From NCBI GenBank assembly GCA_947378425.1, contig CANCJV010000005.1, forward strand, positions 55,703-119,702: DNA of 64,000 bases, in the 5' to 3' direction. Shown here piece after piece: positions 1 to 8,916 of the stretch; positions within the stretch are counted from its first letter, which is position 1, and every line of letters starts with the position of its first letter. Origin of the DNA: Synechococcaceae cyanobacterium. GTDB taxonomy: Bacteria > Cyanobacteriota > Cyanobacteriia > PCC-6307 > Cyanobiaceae. Position numbers and translations under genes: made by a program. The notes beneath the pieces were generated by a model. The model saw nothing but the letters and a program-made list of their open reading frames with translations, was not told where the DNA came from and made no database searches.

Positions 1-77
1 CAGGCGGCCTCCAGGGCCGCGGCCCCGGCGGCCGGCTCACCATCCAGTGCCAGCAGCAGGGGCTCCGCGGCCGTCAT
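1..77 (-). CDS. menE: O-succinylbenzoate-CoA ligase, N-terminal fragment (runs off left edge)
   Basis: Only the first 25 codons are in the window, starting at the ATG at 77-75 (MTAAEPLLLALDGEP). The ATG overlaps the TGA of menC as ATGA, which is typical of translational coupling. The fragment is too short to show any AMP-ligase motif. The call rests on position: directly downstream of menA and menC, where picocyanobacteria carry the acyl-CoA ligase that activates o-succinylbenzoate for naphthoate ring closure. The open frame and overlap are seen; the name is inferred from context. Confidence 0.5.
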   Translation of the reverse strand, partial: MTAAEPLLLALDGEPAAGAAALEAA

Positions 78-1201
78 CGGCAGCTCCCGGGGGCCGGCGA
101 ATCGGTGCTCACCGCCTGCCTGGCCCTGGCTGAGGCTGCCTCGTCAGGACCCGCGTCTGCCGATGCCCTCCCTTGTTCTGCAGCTGCCCAGACCACCACC
201 GGATCGCTGTCGAACAGCGCTCCGGCCGGCCGCCAACCGGGAGCCAGCCCTGGGGCCGTGGGGGTCGGTCCGTCCTGCTGCAGCGCCGCCAGATGGGCCA
301 GACAGCGCCGGCCGATGCCCGTCTCGAAGGCCGTGCTCAACATCAGATGGGGCACCCCCGCTGTGAGCGCCTGCAGCAGCGGCCTGGGATCCCCCTCCAG
401 GCTCGGCCGCCGCACCTGCCAGCCCGACCAGCCATGGCCCAGCTGAGGATCGAGCCGCAGGGATTCATCGAGGGCCACCGGCACCACAGCCGCCAAGGCC
501 GCCAGCCCCGCCTGATCCGCCGGGCCCAGGGGTTGCTCCAGCCACTCCAGCCGGGACTCCAGCCGCAACCGCTGCGCCCAGGTCATCGCCGTGCTGCGGT
601 CCCAGCCGCCATTGGCATCCAGTCGCAACCTGGAGCCGGCGGGCAACCGCGCCAACAATTGCTCCAGCACGGCCCTCTCTTCGGAATCAGCCCCGGCCGC
701 CACCTTCCATTTGACCGTGAGCAGCCCAGGCTGCGGCTCCTCTGCCCGCTCCAGCACCAGCTCCAGGGCCGCAAGCGCCGCCGCCCCCGCCGGCAACAAC
801 CAGGCGGAGGGGGGAGCCGCTCGCCAGGGAGCCCCGAGACCATCCAGCTCGGCCAGGGCCAACCCCAACGCAAAACCCAGACAGGCCGGCAGAGCCGGCA
901 ACTGCTGCTCCAGCTCCCGGCGCCCCAGCCCTGGGCCCAGGTCGGCGATCGTGGCGGCCACGGCGGCGAGCTGGGCCTCGGACAGCACCTGGGCTGGAGG
1001 CGTCGATGCCGGGCTTGATTGCTCCGCCGACGGCGGCCAGGGGGCCGCTTCACCCCAGCCGACGGCACCATCGGCCCGGCTCAGCCGCAGCAGCCAGCCC
1101 CGCCGCTCCACCAGGCTGCCGTGGGCCGTGACCAGGGCCCTGGGCAAGCGGAACCGGAAGGGCCGCCAGGCGAGCTGCAGGCGTTCGCTGCCGGGGGGCA
1201 T
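74..1201 (-). CDS. menC: o-succinylbenzoate synthase (MenC, enolase superfamily)
   Basis: MenC dehydrates SHCHC to o-succinylbenzoate in the phylloquinone pathway. The 375-residue protein has the muconate-lactonizing/enolase pattern: TVKWKV (first part of the active-site Lys region), RLDANGGW (metal-binding Asp), EQP (metal-binding Glu) and ALDES (third acidic ligand plus flanking residues). The start is taken at ATG 1201-1199, which overlaps the menA TGA as TGATG. A GTG one codon upstream is also possible. The 3' end overlaps the menE ATG. These overlaps indicate a menA-menC-menE operon read leftward. The C-terminal tail after VVVWAAAEQ is low-complexity and probably not part of the fold. 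Confidence 0.9.
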   Translation of the reverse strand: MPPGSERLQLAWRPFRFRLPRALVTAHGSLVERRGWLLRLSRADGAVGWGEAAPWPPSAEQSSPASTPPAQVLSEAQLAAVAATIADLGPGLGRRELEQQLPALPACLGFALGLALAELDGLGAPWRAAPPSAWLLPAGAAALAALELVLERAEEPQPGLLTVKWKVAAGADSEERAVLEQLLARLPAGSRLRLDANGGWDRSTAMTWAQRLRLESRLEWLEQPLGPADQAGLAALAAVVPVALDESLRLDPQLGHGWSGWQVRRPSLEGDPRPLLQALTAGVPHLMLSTAFETGIGRRCLAHLAALQQDGPTPTAPGLAPGWRPAGALFDSDPVVVWAAAEQGRASADAGPDEAASARARQAVSTDSPAPGSCR

Positions 1202-2160
1202 CACCGGCCGGAGAGGGCCAGAGCCCAGGGAGCGATGGCCAGTCCGGCCGCCAGACCCAGGCCATTGAGCGCCTGAAAGCGCAACGCCAGAAACTTGCTG
1301 CCGACGATCCGCTCCGGCTGGTCATGGTGGGCCCCCAGCAGGGCGATCAGCTGGCGGGCCGGCGGCAGGCCGATCACCCCCAGCAGCGCCGTCAGCGGCC
1401 ACTGGCCCAGCAGCACCGGCGCCCACTGCAGGGCCAGGCTGCCGGCCACGAACCAGGGCACCAGGGCCGCGGCCCGATCGGTGCCGAGGTGCACCACCGG
1501 CGAGCGCTTGCCGTGGGCAGCGTCCTCCTGCACCTGGTGGAAATGGGAGCAGAACAGCACCAGGGTGGTGGCCAGGGCCGGGCCGCTGCCGAGGGCCAGG
1601 GCCGGCAGCCAGGGGATCACCACCGGCGTGGCCGAGACGGGGGCCAGGGCCAGCAGCGCCGCCGCCGTGGCGCAGGGCCCGAAGGCCAGCCAGCACAGCG
1701 GTTCGCCCAGCCCCCGGTAACCCAGGCGGAACGGGGGTCCCTGGTAGAGATAGCCGAGACCGCAGCAGGCCAGTACCAGGGTCAGCACCAACGGGCTGCT
1801 GCGCAGGGCCACCAGGGCCATCAGGGCCAATCCCAGCAGCAGGGCGCCATGGGCCCACCAGGCCACCCGATCGCGACGACCGGTGAGATTGACCAGCGAA
1901 TGGGGTTTGCCGTTGGTGTCGACCCCCGTATCGGCGTCAAAGACATCGTTGGCCAGGTTCTCCCAGGCCAGCAACAGCACCGCCGCCAGCAGGAACAGCA
2001 CCAATTGATCCAGGCGCAGCGGCAATCCCCTGGACAGGCTCCAGCCGGCCGCCAACAGCACCGGCATCACCGCCACCGCATACATGGGCCACTTGATCGC
2101 GGCCTTCCAGAGCTGCCGGCGCTGGGCGTAACGGCTTGCGACGACCTCGGGCTCGGACAT
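1201..2160 (-). CDS. menA: 1,4-dihydroxy-2-naphthoate phytyltransferase (MenA)
   Basis: An integral-membrane UbiA-family prenyltransferase that attaches the phytyl/prenyl chain to dihydroxynaphthoate, making phylloquinone in cyanobacteria. The 319-residue protein starts at ATG 2160 (MSEPEVVASRY). It shows the Asp-rich prenyl-diphosphate motif ENLANDVFDADTGVD near residues 67-81, followed by many hydrophobic segments. A second polar motif near FCSHFHQVQEDAAHGKRSP corresponds to the second substrate/metal loop. The frame stays open upstream to 2997, but that stretch lies opposite menF and is spurious. The 75 bases between its ATG and the menF GTG form a divergent promoter region. Confidence 0.92.
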   Translation of the reverse strand: MSEPEVVASRYAQRRQLWKAAIKWPMYAVAVMPVLLAAGWSLSRGLPLRLDQLVLFLLAAVLLLAWENLANDVFDADTGVDTNGKPHSLVNLTGRRDRVAWWAHGALLLGLALMALVALRSSPLVLTLVLACCGLGYLYQGPPFRLGYRGLGEPLCWLAFGPCATAAALLALAPVSATPVVIPWLPALALGSGPALATTLVLFCSHFHQVQEDAAHGKRSPVVHLGTDRAAALVPWFVAGSLALQWAPVLLGQWPLTALLGVIGLPPARQLIALLGAHHDQPERIVGSKFLALRFQALNGLGLAAGLAIAPWALALSGR

Positions 2161-2235
2161 GGCGCTGGCTGGCTTCTGGCCGACAAAGACCCATACATTT
2201 GAGCAGCCTTCGGCCCTGGCCCCCAGCCCCCTCCG

Positions 2236-3657
2236 GTGCAGGCCCCCTCGTCCTTCTCCGAGCTGCTGGCGATTGCCAGCGCAACGGCCCGCCGGCTGGA
2301 GGAGGCCGCCTGCCGCCGTGGCGAGGAAGACGGGGTGCTCAGCCTGGCGCTGCCCCTGGCCGCTCTCGATCCACTCGAGCTGTTGCCCCAACTGGGCCAC
2401 CCGGGGGACAGCGATGGCTTCCGCTTCCTCTGGGATGGGGCTCCCGGGCTCTGCCTGGCCGCCCAGGGCCGCTGCAACAGCCTGGAACTGAGCGGTCCGC
2501 GCCGCTTCGAGCTGGCCCAGCGCTTCAGTGGCCTCAGCCTCAGCCGCCTGGCCGCCGCCCCCCACCCCTGCCCGCCCCTGGCCCGTCCGCGGGTGCTGCT
2601 GGCCTTTGCCTTCTTCGACAGCCCCCTGCACCCGGGCACCGGCGCCGCCGGCGTCCAGGCGGTGCTGCCGCGCTGGCAGCTCAGCCGCCAGGGGCGCCAT
2701 TGCTGGTTGCGATTGCAGCGCAACCTCGGCGGTGGCATCACCGCCCGCAGCCTGGCCGAGGAGCTGTGGGAGATGGCCCAGCAACTGGAACGGGCTGCCG
2801 CCGCTGGCGAGTCCATGGCCAGCCCGACGGAGGGCGCCCGCATCACCCATGGCTCCAGCTGGCAGCACGGCTATCGGGCAGCCCTGGAGAAGGCCCTGGA
2901 ACTGGTCGAGGGCGGCGAGCTGAGCAAGCTGGTGCTGGCGGTGCGCCAGCAGCTGCACCTCGATCGCCCCCTGGATCCCCTGAGCCTGTTGCGCCATCTG
3001 CGCCGCAGCCAGAGCGGCAGCTGCCGCTTCCTGTGGCAGCAGGCCGACGGGGAGGCGCTGCTGGGGGCCTCCCCCGAGCGGCTGCTGACGCTGCGCCAGG
3101 GGCAGCTACGCAGCGATGCCCTGGCCGGCACCGCCCCCCTGGGTGAGGCCGCAGCCGAACTGCTGCGCTCCCAGAAGGACCGTCACGAACACGAGCTGGT
3201 GGTCGAAACGATCACCGCCGTGCTGCAGCGGCTGGGCCTGGAGCCGCGGCGACCCCGCCATCCACGGCTGGCGCGCCATGGCTCCCTCGTGCACCTGCAC
3301 ACCCCGATCACCGCCTCCCTGGCGAAGCACCAGCCCCTGGCCCTGGCCGAAGCGCTCCATCCCACTCCGGCGGTGGCCGGCCTGCCGCGGCGCGAGGCGA
3401 TGGCCTGGCTGCGCAGCCTCGAACCGTTCGAGCGGGGCCACTACGCCGCGCCGATCGGCTGGATCGACAGCGAAGGTGACCTCGACCTGCGGGTGGCGAT
3501 CCGCAGTGGCATCCTGCGCGGCCAGCAGCTGGAACTCACCGCCGGCGCCGGCCTGGTGCGGGGCTCCCTGGCGGAGCGGGAGCTGCAGGAGGTGGCCCTC
3601 AAGCTGGGGGTCCTGCAACAGCAGCTGAACCTGCCGGCGTCAGTGCGACTGAGCTGA
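2236..3657 (+). CDS. menF: Isochorismate synthase (MenF)
   Basis: A chorismate-binding enzyme that isomerizes chorismate to isochorismate, the first committed step to phylloquinone. The 473-residue protein begins at GTG 2236. The C-terminal half carries the family signatures: LSKLVLAVRQ, ASPERLL, the DALAGTAPLG stretch, SQKDRHEHELVV (substrate and Mg contacts) and the late FERGHYAAPIGW. The start is uncertain because no ATG lies at the expected place and no clear ribosome-binding site is visible. It is divergent from menA, so the two arms of the quinone pathway share one short intergenic region. Anthranilate synthase and PabB are excluded by the RHEHELV pattern and the men neighbourhood. Confidence 0.9.
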   Translation: MQAPSSFSELLAIASATARRLEEAACRRGEEDGVLSLALPLAALDPLELLPQLGHPGDSDGFRFLWDGAPGLCLAAQGRCNSLELSGPRRFELAQRFSGLSLSRLAAAPHPCPPLARPRVLLAFAFFDSPLHPGTGAAGVQAVLPRWQLSRQGRHCWLRLQRNLGGGITARSLAEELWEMAQQLERAAAAGESMASPTEGARITHGSSWQHGYRAALEKALELVEGGELSKLVLAVRQQLHLDRPLDPLSLLRHLRRSQSGSCRFLWQQADGEALLGASPERLLTLRQGQLRSDALAGTAPLGEAAAELLRSQKDRHEHELVVETITAVLQRLGLEPRRPRHPRLARHGSLVHLHTPITASLAKHQPLALAEALHPTPAVAGLPRREAMAWLRSLEPFERGHYAAPIGWIDSEGDLDLRVAIRSGILRGQQLELTAGAGLVRGSLAERELQEVALKLGVLQQQLNLPASVRLS

Positions 3658-3673
3658 AACGTCGGGGCCCTGC

Positions 3674-5311
3674 TCAGGGATGGGGCGAGCGCTGGGATTG
3701 GGCCCAAGCCCGGGAGCCAGAAGGCCGCACCTCGCCCAGGCAGATCCAATCCATCCCAACGCGCTGTCGTTCCAGCACCGACACCGGCCAGGCACCAACC
3801 CCGGGGAATCGGGACCTGATCGTCGTGCAGCGGGTCAGGGTCTGGACCGAGGCGAGCGGCGCGATGATCTGCGGCCGCGTCCACTTCTGGCGGGCTGCCA
3901 TCAGCTCGAGGAAAGAGATGGGATACAGACGGGGATAGTCGTGGAGAACGATTCCCATTGCGGCATCATCCACCACCAGCTGGGACAAGGCCTTTGAGGG
4001 TGGGCGCAGCCGGCGGAAATTGGAGACAGGGGTGTGCTTGGCCGCCTGCCATGTAGCCAGAGACGTACTCAGGCCGACATAACCGATGCGATACCAAGGA
4101 GCAATCACCCCGTAGGCCAGGCCCAGGCTCACCAGGGCGGCCGCCCCGTAGCTCAGCAACAGGAGCCGGGCCCCAACCGAGATCACAGGGGGGCGATAGG
4201 GCGTCAACACCCACAACACGGCCAATCCATACCAGGAGACGGCCACATACGAGATGCTCCGATAAAAGGCATCTTGATGATCGAGCCCCATCAGCACAGG
4301 GCCAGGCAGCAGGACCAGCAACAACACAATGCGAGGCATCAACTGCCGCCAGGATGGCCAGCCCTTGCGCCCCGGAGCCATCAGGGAGAGAGCACAGAGA
4401 AGAGGCGCCAGGACCACAGCCGCCAGCAGAATCCTGGCCAGGACATGGAGGATGCCCACCAACCATGGCGAGAGGAACAGCGGGGGGATAACAAACATCT
4501 CCAGTGGTCCTGCGACCATGTTTTCAATCTGAACATCGAAATCAGGCAGGCGCAGGCTGTGGCCGCCCACAGCCTGGAGATAGTGCTCAAAGCCGTGATA
4601 GCCCGGACAACCAATGGACTGCTCCAGATGTTGCTGAGCGAACGACGAACTGATCACGACCATGGCAGCGATGGCCAGCAACCAGAGTGGCGCCAGTCGG
4701 CGGCTGAGAACCATCCAGCTCGCCAGCGCCAGGAGGGCAGGCGCCAGCAACACAAATTGCGGATGAATAAAAATTCCAAAGTAAAAAATAGCCACTGCGA
4801 TCGCCAACAGACCTGGCTGGGGCGATCCACCCACCACAGCCCGCAACAGCAGCAGGGCCAGCATGATCCACAGCGGCTCCGGCCTGAGCAATTGCCAATA
4901 GGCCGGCAGAACCCCGAACGTCACGACCACGGCCGGCACCGCAGCCACCAGCCACCGGCCAGACACTCGGGCCATCAGCCGCGAGAGCATGAAGAACATT
5001 GCCGCCAGCAGCGGAGCGAACAGGCAGCGCTCCAGCGAAAAGCGTTCGATCAACCCGTACACGGCCGACACCCCGATTGAGGCCGGCCAGAAGATCAGCG
5101 GCAGGGGAATGGACTGGGGGTGGCAGAGGGGATGGGGGGTGGCGACCGCAGCACCCTCCTCAAACCAGCGACCGGCGATCAGACGAAAGGTCACCTCATC
5201 GGGGTAGATGGGCAGATCGTGATACGAAGCCGCCGCGAGGGCCAACAGGACAGCCAGCCCCCAGGGCGGGGCCGCTCGCCTCAGCGCCGCCAATCGAGGC
5301 CATCCGATCAC
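3674..5311 (-). CDS. Multi-spanning membrane protein, GT-C glycosyltransferase-like
   Basis: A 545-residue protein with about ten hydrophobic segments. Near the N terminus is a luminal-type acidic pair in IYPDEVTFRLIAGRW, the place where GT-C/PMT-type glycosyltransferases carry a catalytic Asp/Glu loop. The C-terminal 150 residues are soluble. I recognise the architecture, not a specific family, so lipid-linked sugar transfer is only a suggestion. The GTG start at 5311 lies one base after the gshB stop, so it is co-transcribed with grxC and gshB. It converges on menF with a 16-base gap. Base composition is somewhat AT-richer than the flanking genes. Confidence 0.6.
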   Translation of the reverse strand: MIGWPRLAALRRAAPPWGLAVLLALAAASYHDLPIYPDEVTFRLIAGRWFEEGAAVATPHPLCHPQSIPLPLIFWPASIGVSAVYGLIERFSLERCLFAPLLAAMFFMLSRLMARVSGRWLVAAVPAVVVTFGVLPAYWQLLRPEPLWIMLALLLLRAVVGGSPQPGLLAIAVAIFYFGIFIHPQFVLLAPALLALASWMVLSRRLAPLWLLAIAAMVVISSSFAQQHLEQSIGCPGYHGFEHYLQAVGGHSLRLPDFDVQIENMVAGPLEMFVIPPLFLSPWLVGILHVLARILLAAVVLAPLLCALSLMAPGRKGWPSWRQLMPRIVLLLVLLPGPVLMGLDHQDAFYRSISYVAVSWYGLAVLWVLTPYRPPVISVGARLLLLSYGAAALVSLGLAYGVIAPWYRIGYVGLSTSLATWQAAKHTPVSNFRRLRPPSKALSQLVVDDAAMGIVLHDYPRLYPISFLELMAARQKWTRPQIIAPLASVQTLTRCTTIRSRFPGVGAWPVSVLERQRVGMDWICLGEVRPSGSRAWAQSQRSPHP

Positions 5312-5312
5312 C

Positions 5313-6308
5313 TCATCGCACCAGCCGCTCGATTGTCAGATCTGCCAGCGGAATGCCGCCCAGTCGCTCCACCTCGCGCACCCCGGTGGGGCTGGTGACG
5401 TTGATCTCGCTGAGACGGCCGTCGATCACGTCGATGCCGACGAAGAACAGGCCCTCCGCCCGCAGCGCCGGCGCCAGTTCGGCACAGATCCGACGCTCCG
5501 CCTCCGTCAGGTCGGTGGCCTCCGGGGAGCCGCCCACCGCCAGATTGCTGCGGAACTCCTCGCCGCTGGGCACCCGGTTGACGGCGCCCAGCGGCTCGCC
5601 ATCCACCAGCAGGATGCGCTTGTCGCCAGCGCTCACCCCCGGCAGGAAGGCTTGCACCATCACCGGCAGCTGCTGCTGAGCGGTGACCAGCTCCAGCAGG
5701 GCACGCAGGCCGGGCGTGGCGGCCGAGGCGAACACCACCCCCTGGCCAGCCCGACCACCCAGCGGCTTGAGCACCACCTCGCCATGCTCCCGGGCGAAGC
5801 CGGCCAACTGCTCCACCCGGCTGCTCACCATCGAGGCGGCCATCAGGTGGCTGAAGCGCAGGGAGCTGAGCTTTTCGTTCCAGGCCCGCAACGAGGAGGG
5901 CCGATTGACCACCCGCACCCCGCGTCGCTCGGCGATGTCGAGCAAATGGGTGGCGTACAGGTAGGCCTCATCCACCGGCGGATCCTTGCGCATCCAGACC
6001 ACCTGGAACTGCTCCAGCGGCACCAAGGTGACCTCGCCCAGCTCGAACCAGGGGCTGGGCACCCGCCAGCTGCCAGCCGCCAGCTCGATGGCGCCGAGGC
6101 GCAGGGGCTGGGCCAGGGCCCAGGTGCCGTGGCCGCCGGCCCCCTGGCTGGCCGGGGGCGCCACGGCGGAGAGGTCGGCGGGGGTGCACACCCACACCGC
6201 CTGGCCAGCCCGCTGAACCGCCTGCATCAAGGCCACACTGGAATCCTTGGCGGGATTGAGGCGCGCGATCGGATCGATCACGAACAGCTGGGAGGCGAAC
6301 ACAGGCAA
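5313..6308 (-). CDS. gshB: Glutathione synthetase (GshB)
   Basis: An ATP-grasp ligase that adds glycine to gamma-glutamylcysteine. The 331-residue protein has the GshB N-terminal signature [18 protein letters not shown], then the ATP-grasp core [24 protein letters not shown] and the C-terminal metal/ATP site [19 protein letters not shown]. The open frame begins at TTG 6308. A GTG two codons later is an equal candidate, and no ribosome-binding site settles the choice. It lies 58 bases downstream of grxC and one base upstream of the membrane-protein gene, all leftward. The grxC-gshB pairing is common in cyanobacteria and links glutathione synthesis to its user. Confidence 0.93.
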   Translation of the reverse strand: MPVFASQLFVIDPIARLNPAKDSSVALMQAVQRAGQAVWVCTPADLSAVAPPASQGAGGHGTWALAQPLRLGAIELAAGSWRVPSPWFELGEVTLVPLEQFQVVWMRKDPPVDEAYLYATHLLDIAERRGVRVVNRPSSLRAWNEKLSSLRFSHLMAASMVSSRVEQLAGFAREHGEVVLKPLGGRAGQGVVFASAATPGLRALLELVTAQQQLPVMVQAFLPGVSAGDKRILLVDGEPLGAVNRVPSGEEFRSNLAVGGSPEATDLTEAERRICAELAPALRAEGLFFVGIDVIDGRLSEINVTSPTGVREVERLGGIPLADLTIERLVR

Positions 6309-6366
6309 CGAGCGGGAGGATTGGAACCAGATTCAAGGAATGGGCCCGATCAGGCCGAAGCAGCGA

Positions 6367-6714
6367 TCACTCCTTGATGCGAGGGCGGGGCAACTCACGG
6401 GGCCCGCCAGAAGCTGCCCGTTGAGCCTTGGGATGCGGCGGCGACTGGGACAGCAACAGATCCAGCTGCCCGCCGTCCTCCAGGGCCAGCAGTTCATCAA
6501 AGCCGCCGACCGGCCGACCATTGATGAAGATCTGGGGAACGCTGGTGCGCCCGCCGGAGCGCTTGAGCATCACCGTGCGACTCTGCTCATCGCGATCAAT
6601 GAAAAACTCGTTATAAGTGACTTCCTTGCGATCCAGCAGGGCCTTGGCCTCCATGCACGGGGGAGAGAAACGGGACGTATAGACGTCAACCTTGGCCTTC
6701 TGGAAATCTTCCAT
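6367..6714 (-). CDS. grxC: Glutaredoxin 3-like protein with Ser-Pro-Pro-Cys active site
   Basis: A small thioredoxin-fold protein of 115 residues. Recognisable elements are VDVYT (first strand), AKALLDRKEVTYNEFFID, the cis-Pro region TSVPQIFINGRPVGGFDEL, and a basic C-terminal extension of about 25 residues. The redox site is unusual: where GrxC proteins read Cys-Pro-Phe/Tyr-Cys, this one reads Ser-Pro-Pro-Cys. The Ser codon is TCT, and the retained Cys is the resolving position. The N-terminal nucleophilic Cys is therefore absent, so dithiol reductase activity is doubtful. It heads the grxC-gshB operon and is divergent from prfB across about 127 bases. The start ATG gives MEDFQKAKVDVYT. Confidence 0.85.
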   Translation of the reverse strand: MEDFQKAKVDVYTSRFSPPCMEAKALLDRKEVTYNEFFIDRDEQSRTVMLKRSGGRTSVPQIFINGRPVGGFDELLALEDGGQLDLLLSQSPPHPKAQRAASGGPRELPRPRIKE

Positions 6715-6841
6715 GTCTGGATCGGAAACAATGTTCGAAGCGGCCCTGCCCTACGACATCGATTGATCCCACGATCTTACGAGGCAGGCTCCAATGGCAG
6801 AGCCTGCGGCGATAGGCTCCGACATCACACCGTTGTCCAAC

Positions 6842-7967
6842 GTGCTCGACCTCACCGACTTCAAGCGCGACCTCTCCGAGCTCACCGACCGCCTGGGCGA
6901 TGCCCAGGACTGTCTTTGACGTACCGGCCCTCCATGCCCGTCAACAGGATCTGGAACAATTGGCCTCCCAGCCGGACTTCTGGGACGACCAGAAGCAGGC
7001 CCAGGCCAGGATGCGCCAACTGGATGAGGTGAAGGCCCAGCTCGACCAGCTGCGGCGCTGGCAGAGCTGGATCGACGACGGCCGCGCCACCCTGGAGCTC
7101 TACGAGCTGGAAGCCGACAACGACCTGCTCGCCGAAGCCAACACCGGCCTGCAGACCCTCAAGGCGGAACTGGACCGCTGGGAACTGGAGCGTCTGCTCA
7201 GTGGCCCCTACGACAAGGAGGGGGCGGTGATCTCGATCAACGCCGGCGCCGGCGGCACCGACGCCCAGGACTGGGCCCTGATGCTGATGCGCATGTACAC
7301 CCGCTGGGCCGAGGACCACGGCATGAAGGTGAGCGTCGATGAGCTCTCCGAGGGGGAGGAGGCGGGCATCAAGAGCTGCACGATCGAAATCGATGGCCGC
7401 TATGCCTATGGCTATCTGCGCAACGAAAAAGGCACGCACCGGCTGGTGCGGATCTCGCCCTTCAATGCCAATGACAAACGCCAGACGAGCTTCGCCGGCG
7501 TCGAGGTGATGCCCAAGCTGGAGGAGGAGGTCAAGCTCGACATCCCGGAGAAAGATCTGGAGGTGACGACGTCCCGCTCCGGCGGCGCCGGCGGCCAGAA
7601 CGTCAACAAGGTGGAGACGGCGGTGCGCATTCTCCACATCCCCACTGGCCTGGCGGTGCGCTGCACCCAGGAGCGCTCCCAACTGCAGAACAAAGAAAAG
7701 GCAATGGCGCTGCTGATGGCCAAGCTGCTGGTGATCGCCCAGGAGCAACGGGCCTCCGAGATCGCCGACATCCGCGGCGACATCGTCGAGGCGGCCTGGG
7801 GCAACCAGATCCGCAACTACGTCTTCCATCCCTACCAGATGGTCAAGGATCTGCGCACCCAGCAGGAAACCACCGATGTGCAGGGCGTCATGGACGGCGA
7901 TCTCGATCCCTTCATCCAGTCCCTGCTGCACCAGGGGGTGGCGGTGGGAGCGGAAAGCGACGGCTGA
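6842..7967 (+). CDS. prfB: Peptide chain release factor 2 (RF2), expressed by programmed +1 frameshift
   Basis: RF2 releases nascent chains at UGA and UAA. The short first frame starts at GTG 6842 ([18 protein letters not shown]) and stops at TGA 6917-6919 after 25 codons. A +1 slip at CTT-TGA-C enters the long frame ([17 protein letters not shown]), which ends at 7967, giving 374 residues in all. The long frame carries the stop-codon-reading SPF tripeptide in [11 protein letters not shown] and the peptidyl-transferase motif [13 protein letters not shown]. The frameshift makes synthesis depend on slow UGA termination, so RF2 controls its own level. It begins a rightward series with DUF3285 and ybeY. 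Confidence 0.96.
6906..6920 (+). promoter_or_regulatory. prfB programmed +1 frameshift (recoding) site
   Basis: The sequence CTTTGAC at 6914-6920 is the classical RF2 slippery site: a Leu codon, an in-frame TGA, and a C after the stop. An internal Shine-Dalgarno-like AGGA at 6906-6909 lies just upstream, although it is weaker than the E. coli AGGGGG. Reading continues in frame +1 from GAC 6918. This is autoregulatory in known bacteria: when RF2 is scarce, ribosomes pause at TGA and shift. The motif and both frames are seen directly; the regulation is family knowledge. Confidence 0.95.
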
Positions 7968-8060
7968 AGTCCGCCGCGGCCCCGACCCGCGATCCGCCGG
8001 GCCGGATGCCAGCATCGTGATCGGCACCCAGCCGATCACTGCCAGGGCAGCCTGCCAACG

Positions 8061-8294
8061 ATGAGCCCGTCTTCCACCAGCCCCAGCGAGCCTTCCGGCC
8101 AGCCGTCAGCCAGCGCCGGGGGCCCCTCCGGCAGTGAGCTCAAGGCGGCTCCGGCCAGTTTCATCAAGCTCGCCATGCGCAACATGGTGCGCAAGGGCCG
8201 CCAGAGCCTGTTCCATTTCGGCCTCACCGCCCTGGGGCTCACGGGCTTCCTGGTGCTGATCGCCTGGCTGGGCCGCCCCAGCCTGCCCCAATGA
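8061..8294 (+). CDS. DUF3285 family small membrane protein
   Basis: A 77-residue protein with a Ser/Pro/Gly-rich N-terminal 30 residues. The core PASFIKLAMRNMVRKG is typical of the cyanobacterial DUF3285 family, and a single hydrophobic segment follows (LFHFGLTALGLTGFLVLIAWL). The function is unknown; the basic stretch before the helix suggests a cytosolic N terminus. The stop overlaps the ybeY start as ATGA, so it is probably coupled to ybeY in the prfB operon. Length and layout match family members from other cyanobacteria. Confidence 0.8.
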   Translation: MSPSSTSPSEPSGQPSASAGGPSGSELKAAPASFIKLAMRNMVRKGRQSLFHFGLTALGLTGFLVLIAWLGRPSLPQ

Positions 8295-8842
8295 CCAGTC
8301 CTCCTGTCCAGACGGACGCCCTCCCGGAACTGGACCTGGCCTTTGGCCTGGAGGAGAACCTCGATCCAGCACTGCTGCACCTGGCGGGGCCCTGGGCCGA
8401 TCCAGCCGTGGCCGAACAGCACTGGCAAGAGCGACTGCAGAGCTGGCTGGGCCAGCTGGAGGCCGAACTGCCCCTGCCCCTGCAGGCCCCCGCCTACAGC
8501 CTGGGACTGGAGATCAGCGGCGATGCCGCCATCGCCGAGCTCAACCAGGTCTGGCGGCACAAGCAAGGGGCCACGGACGTGCTGGCCTTTGCCGCCCAGG
8601 ACGACGCCGCACCCCTGCCCGCCGATGCCTGGCATGGCGAGGAGGCGGAACCCCTGGAGCTCGGTGACATCGTGATCTCCCTGGAAACAGCGGCCCGCCA
8701 GGCCCATGAGCAGGACCAGCCGCTGGAGCGCGAGCTGCTGTTCCTGGCCTGCCACGGCCTGCTGCATCTGCTGGGCTGGGACCATCCCGATCAGGCCAGC
8801 CTCGAGCGGATGCTGGAACGCCAGGAGCGCCTGTTGAGCTGA
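8291..8842 (+). CDS. ybeY: Endoribonuclease YbeY (16S rRNA 3'-end maturation)
   Basis: A zinc-dependent single-strand RNase needed for 16S rRNA processing and 70S quality control. The 183-residue protein has the metal-binding H-x3-H-x5-H motif in CHGLLHLLGWDH near the C terminus, preceded by the conserved WRHKQGATDVLAFA and the ELGDIVISLETA strand. The acidic N-terminal 40 residues are longer than in E. coli YbeY. The ATG at 8291 overlaps the DUF3285 stop. The dgkA gene begins about 70 bases downstream, as in many bacteria where ybeY and dgkA are neighbours. Confidence 0.92.
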   Translation: MTSPPVQTDALPELDLAFGLEENLDPALLHLAGPWADPAVAEQHWQERLQSWLGQLEAELPLPLQAPAYSLGLEISGDAAIAELNQVWRHKQGATDVLAFAAQDDAAPLPADAWHGEEAEPLELGDIVISLETAARQAHEQDQPLERELLFLACHGLLHLLGWDHPDQASLERMLERQERLLS

Positions 8843-8916
8843 AATGATTGCGTTGGGGTTTCCGATCAGGAAACTGGCGGTAGGGTGCCTTTCTCAGGCG
8901 CTGCCACGGAGTGCCG

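Noticed and set aside
2161..2997. N-terminal extension of the menA frame up to 2997
   Set aside because: It is Gln/Gly/Ala-rich, lies opposite menF, and has no UbiA similarity. The ATG at 2160 gives the normal length.
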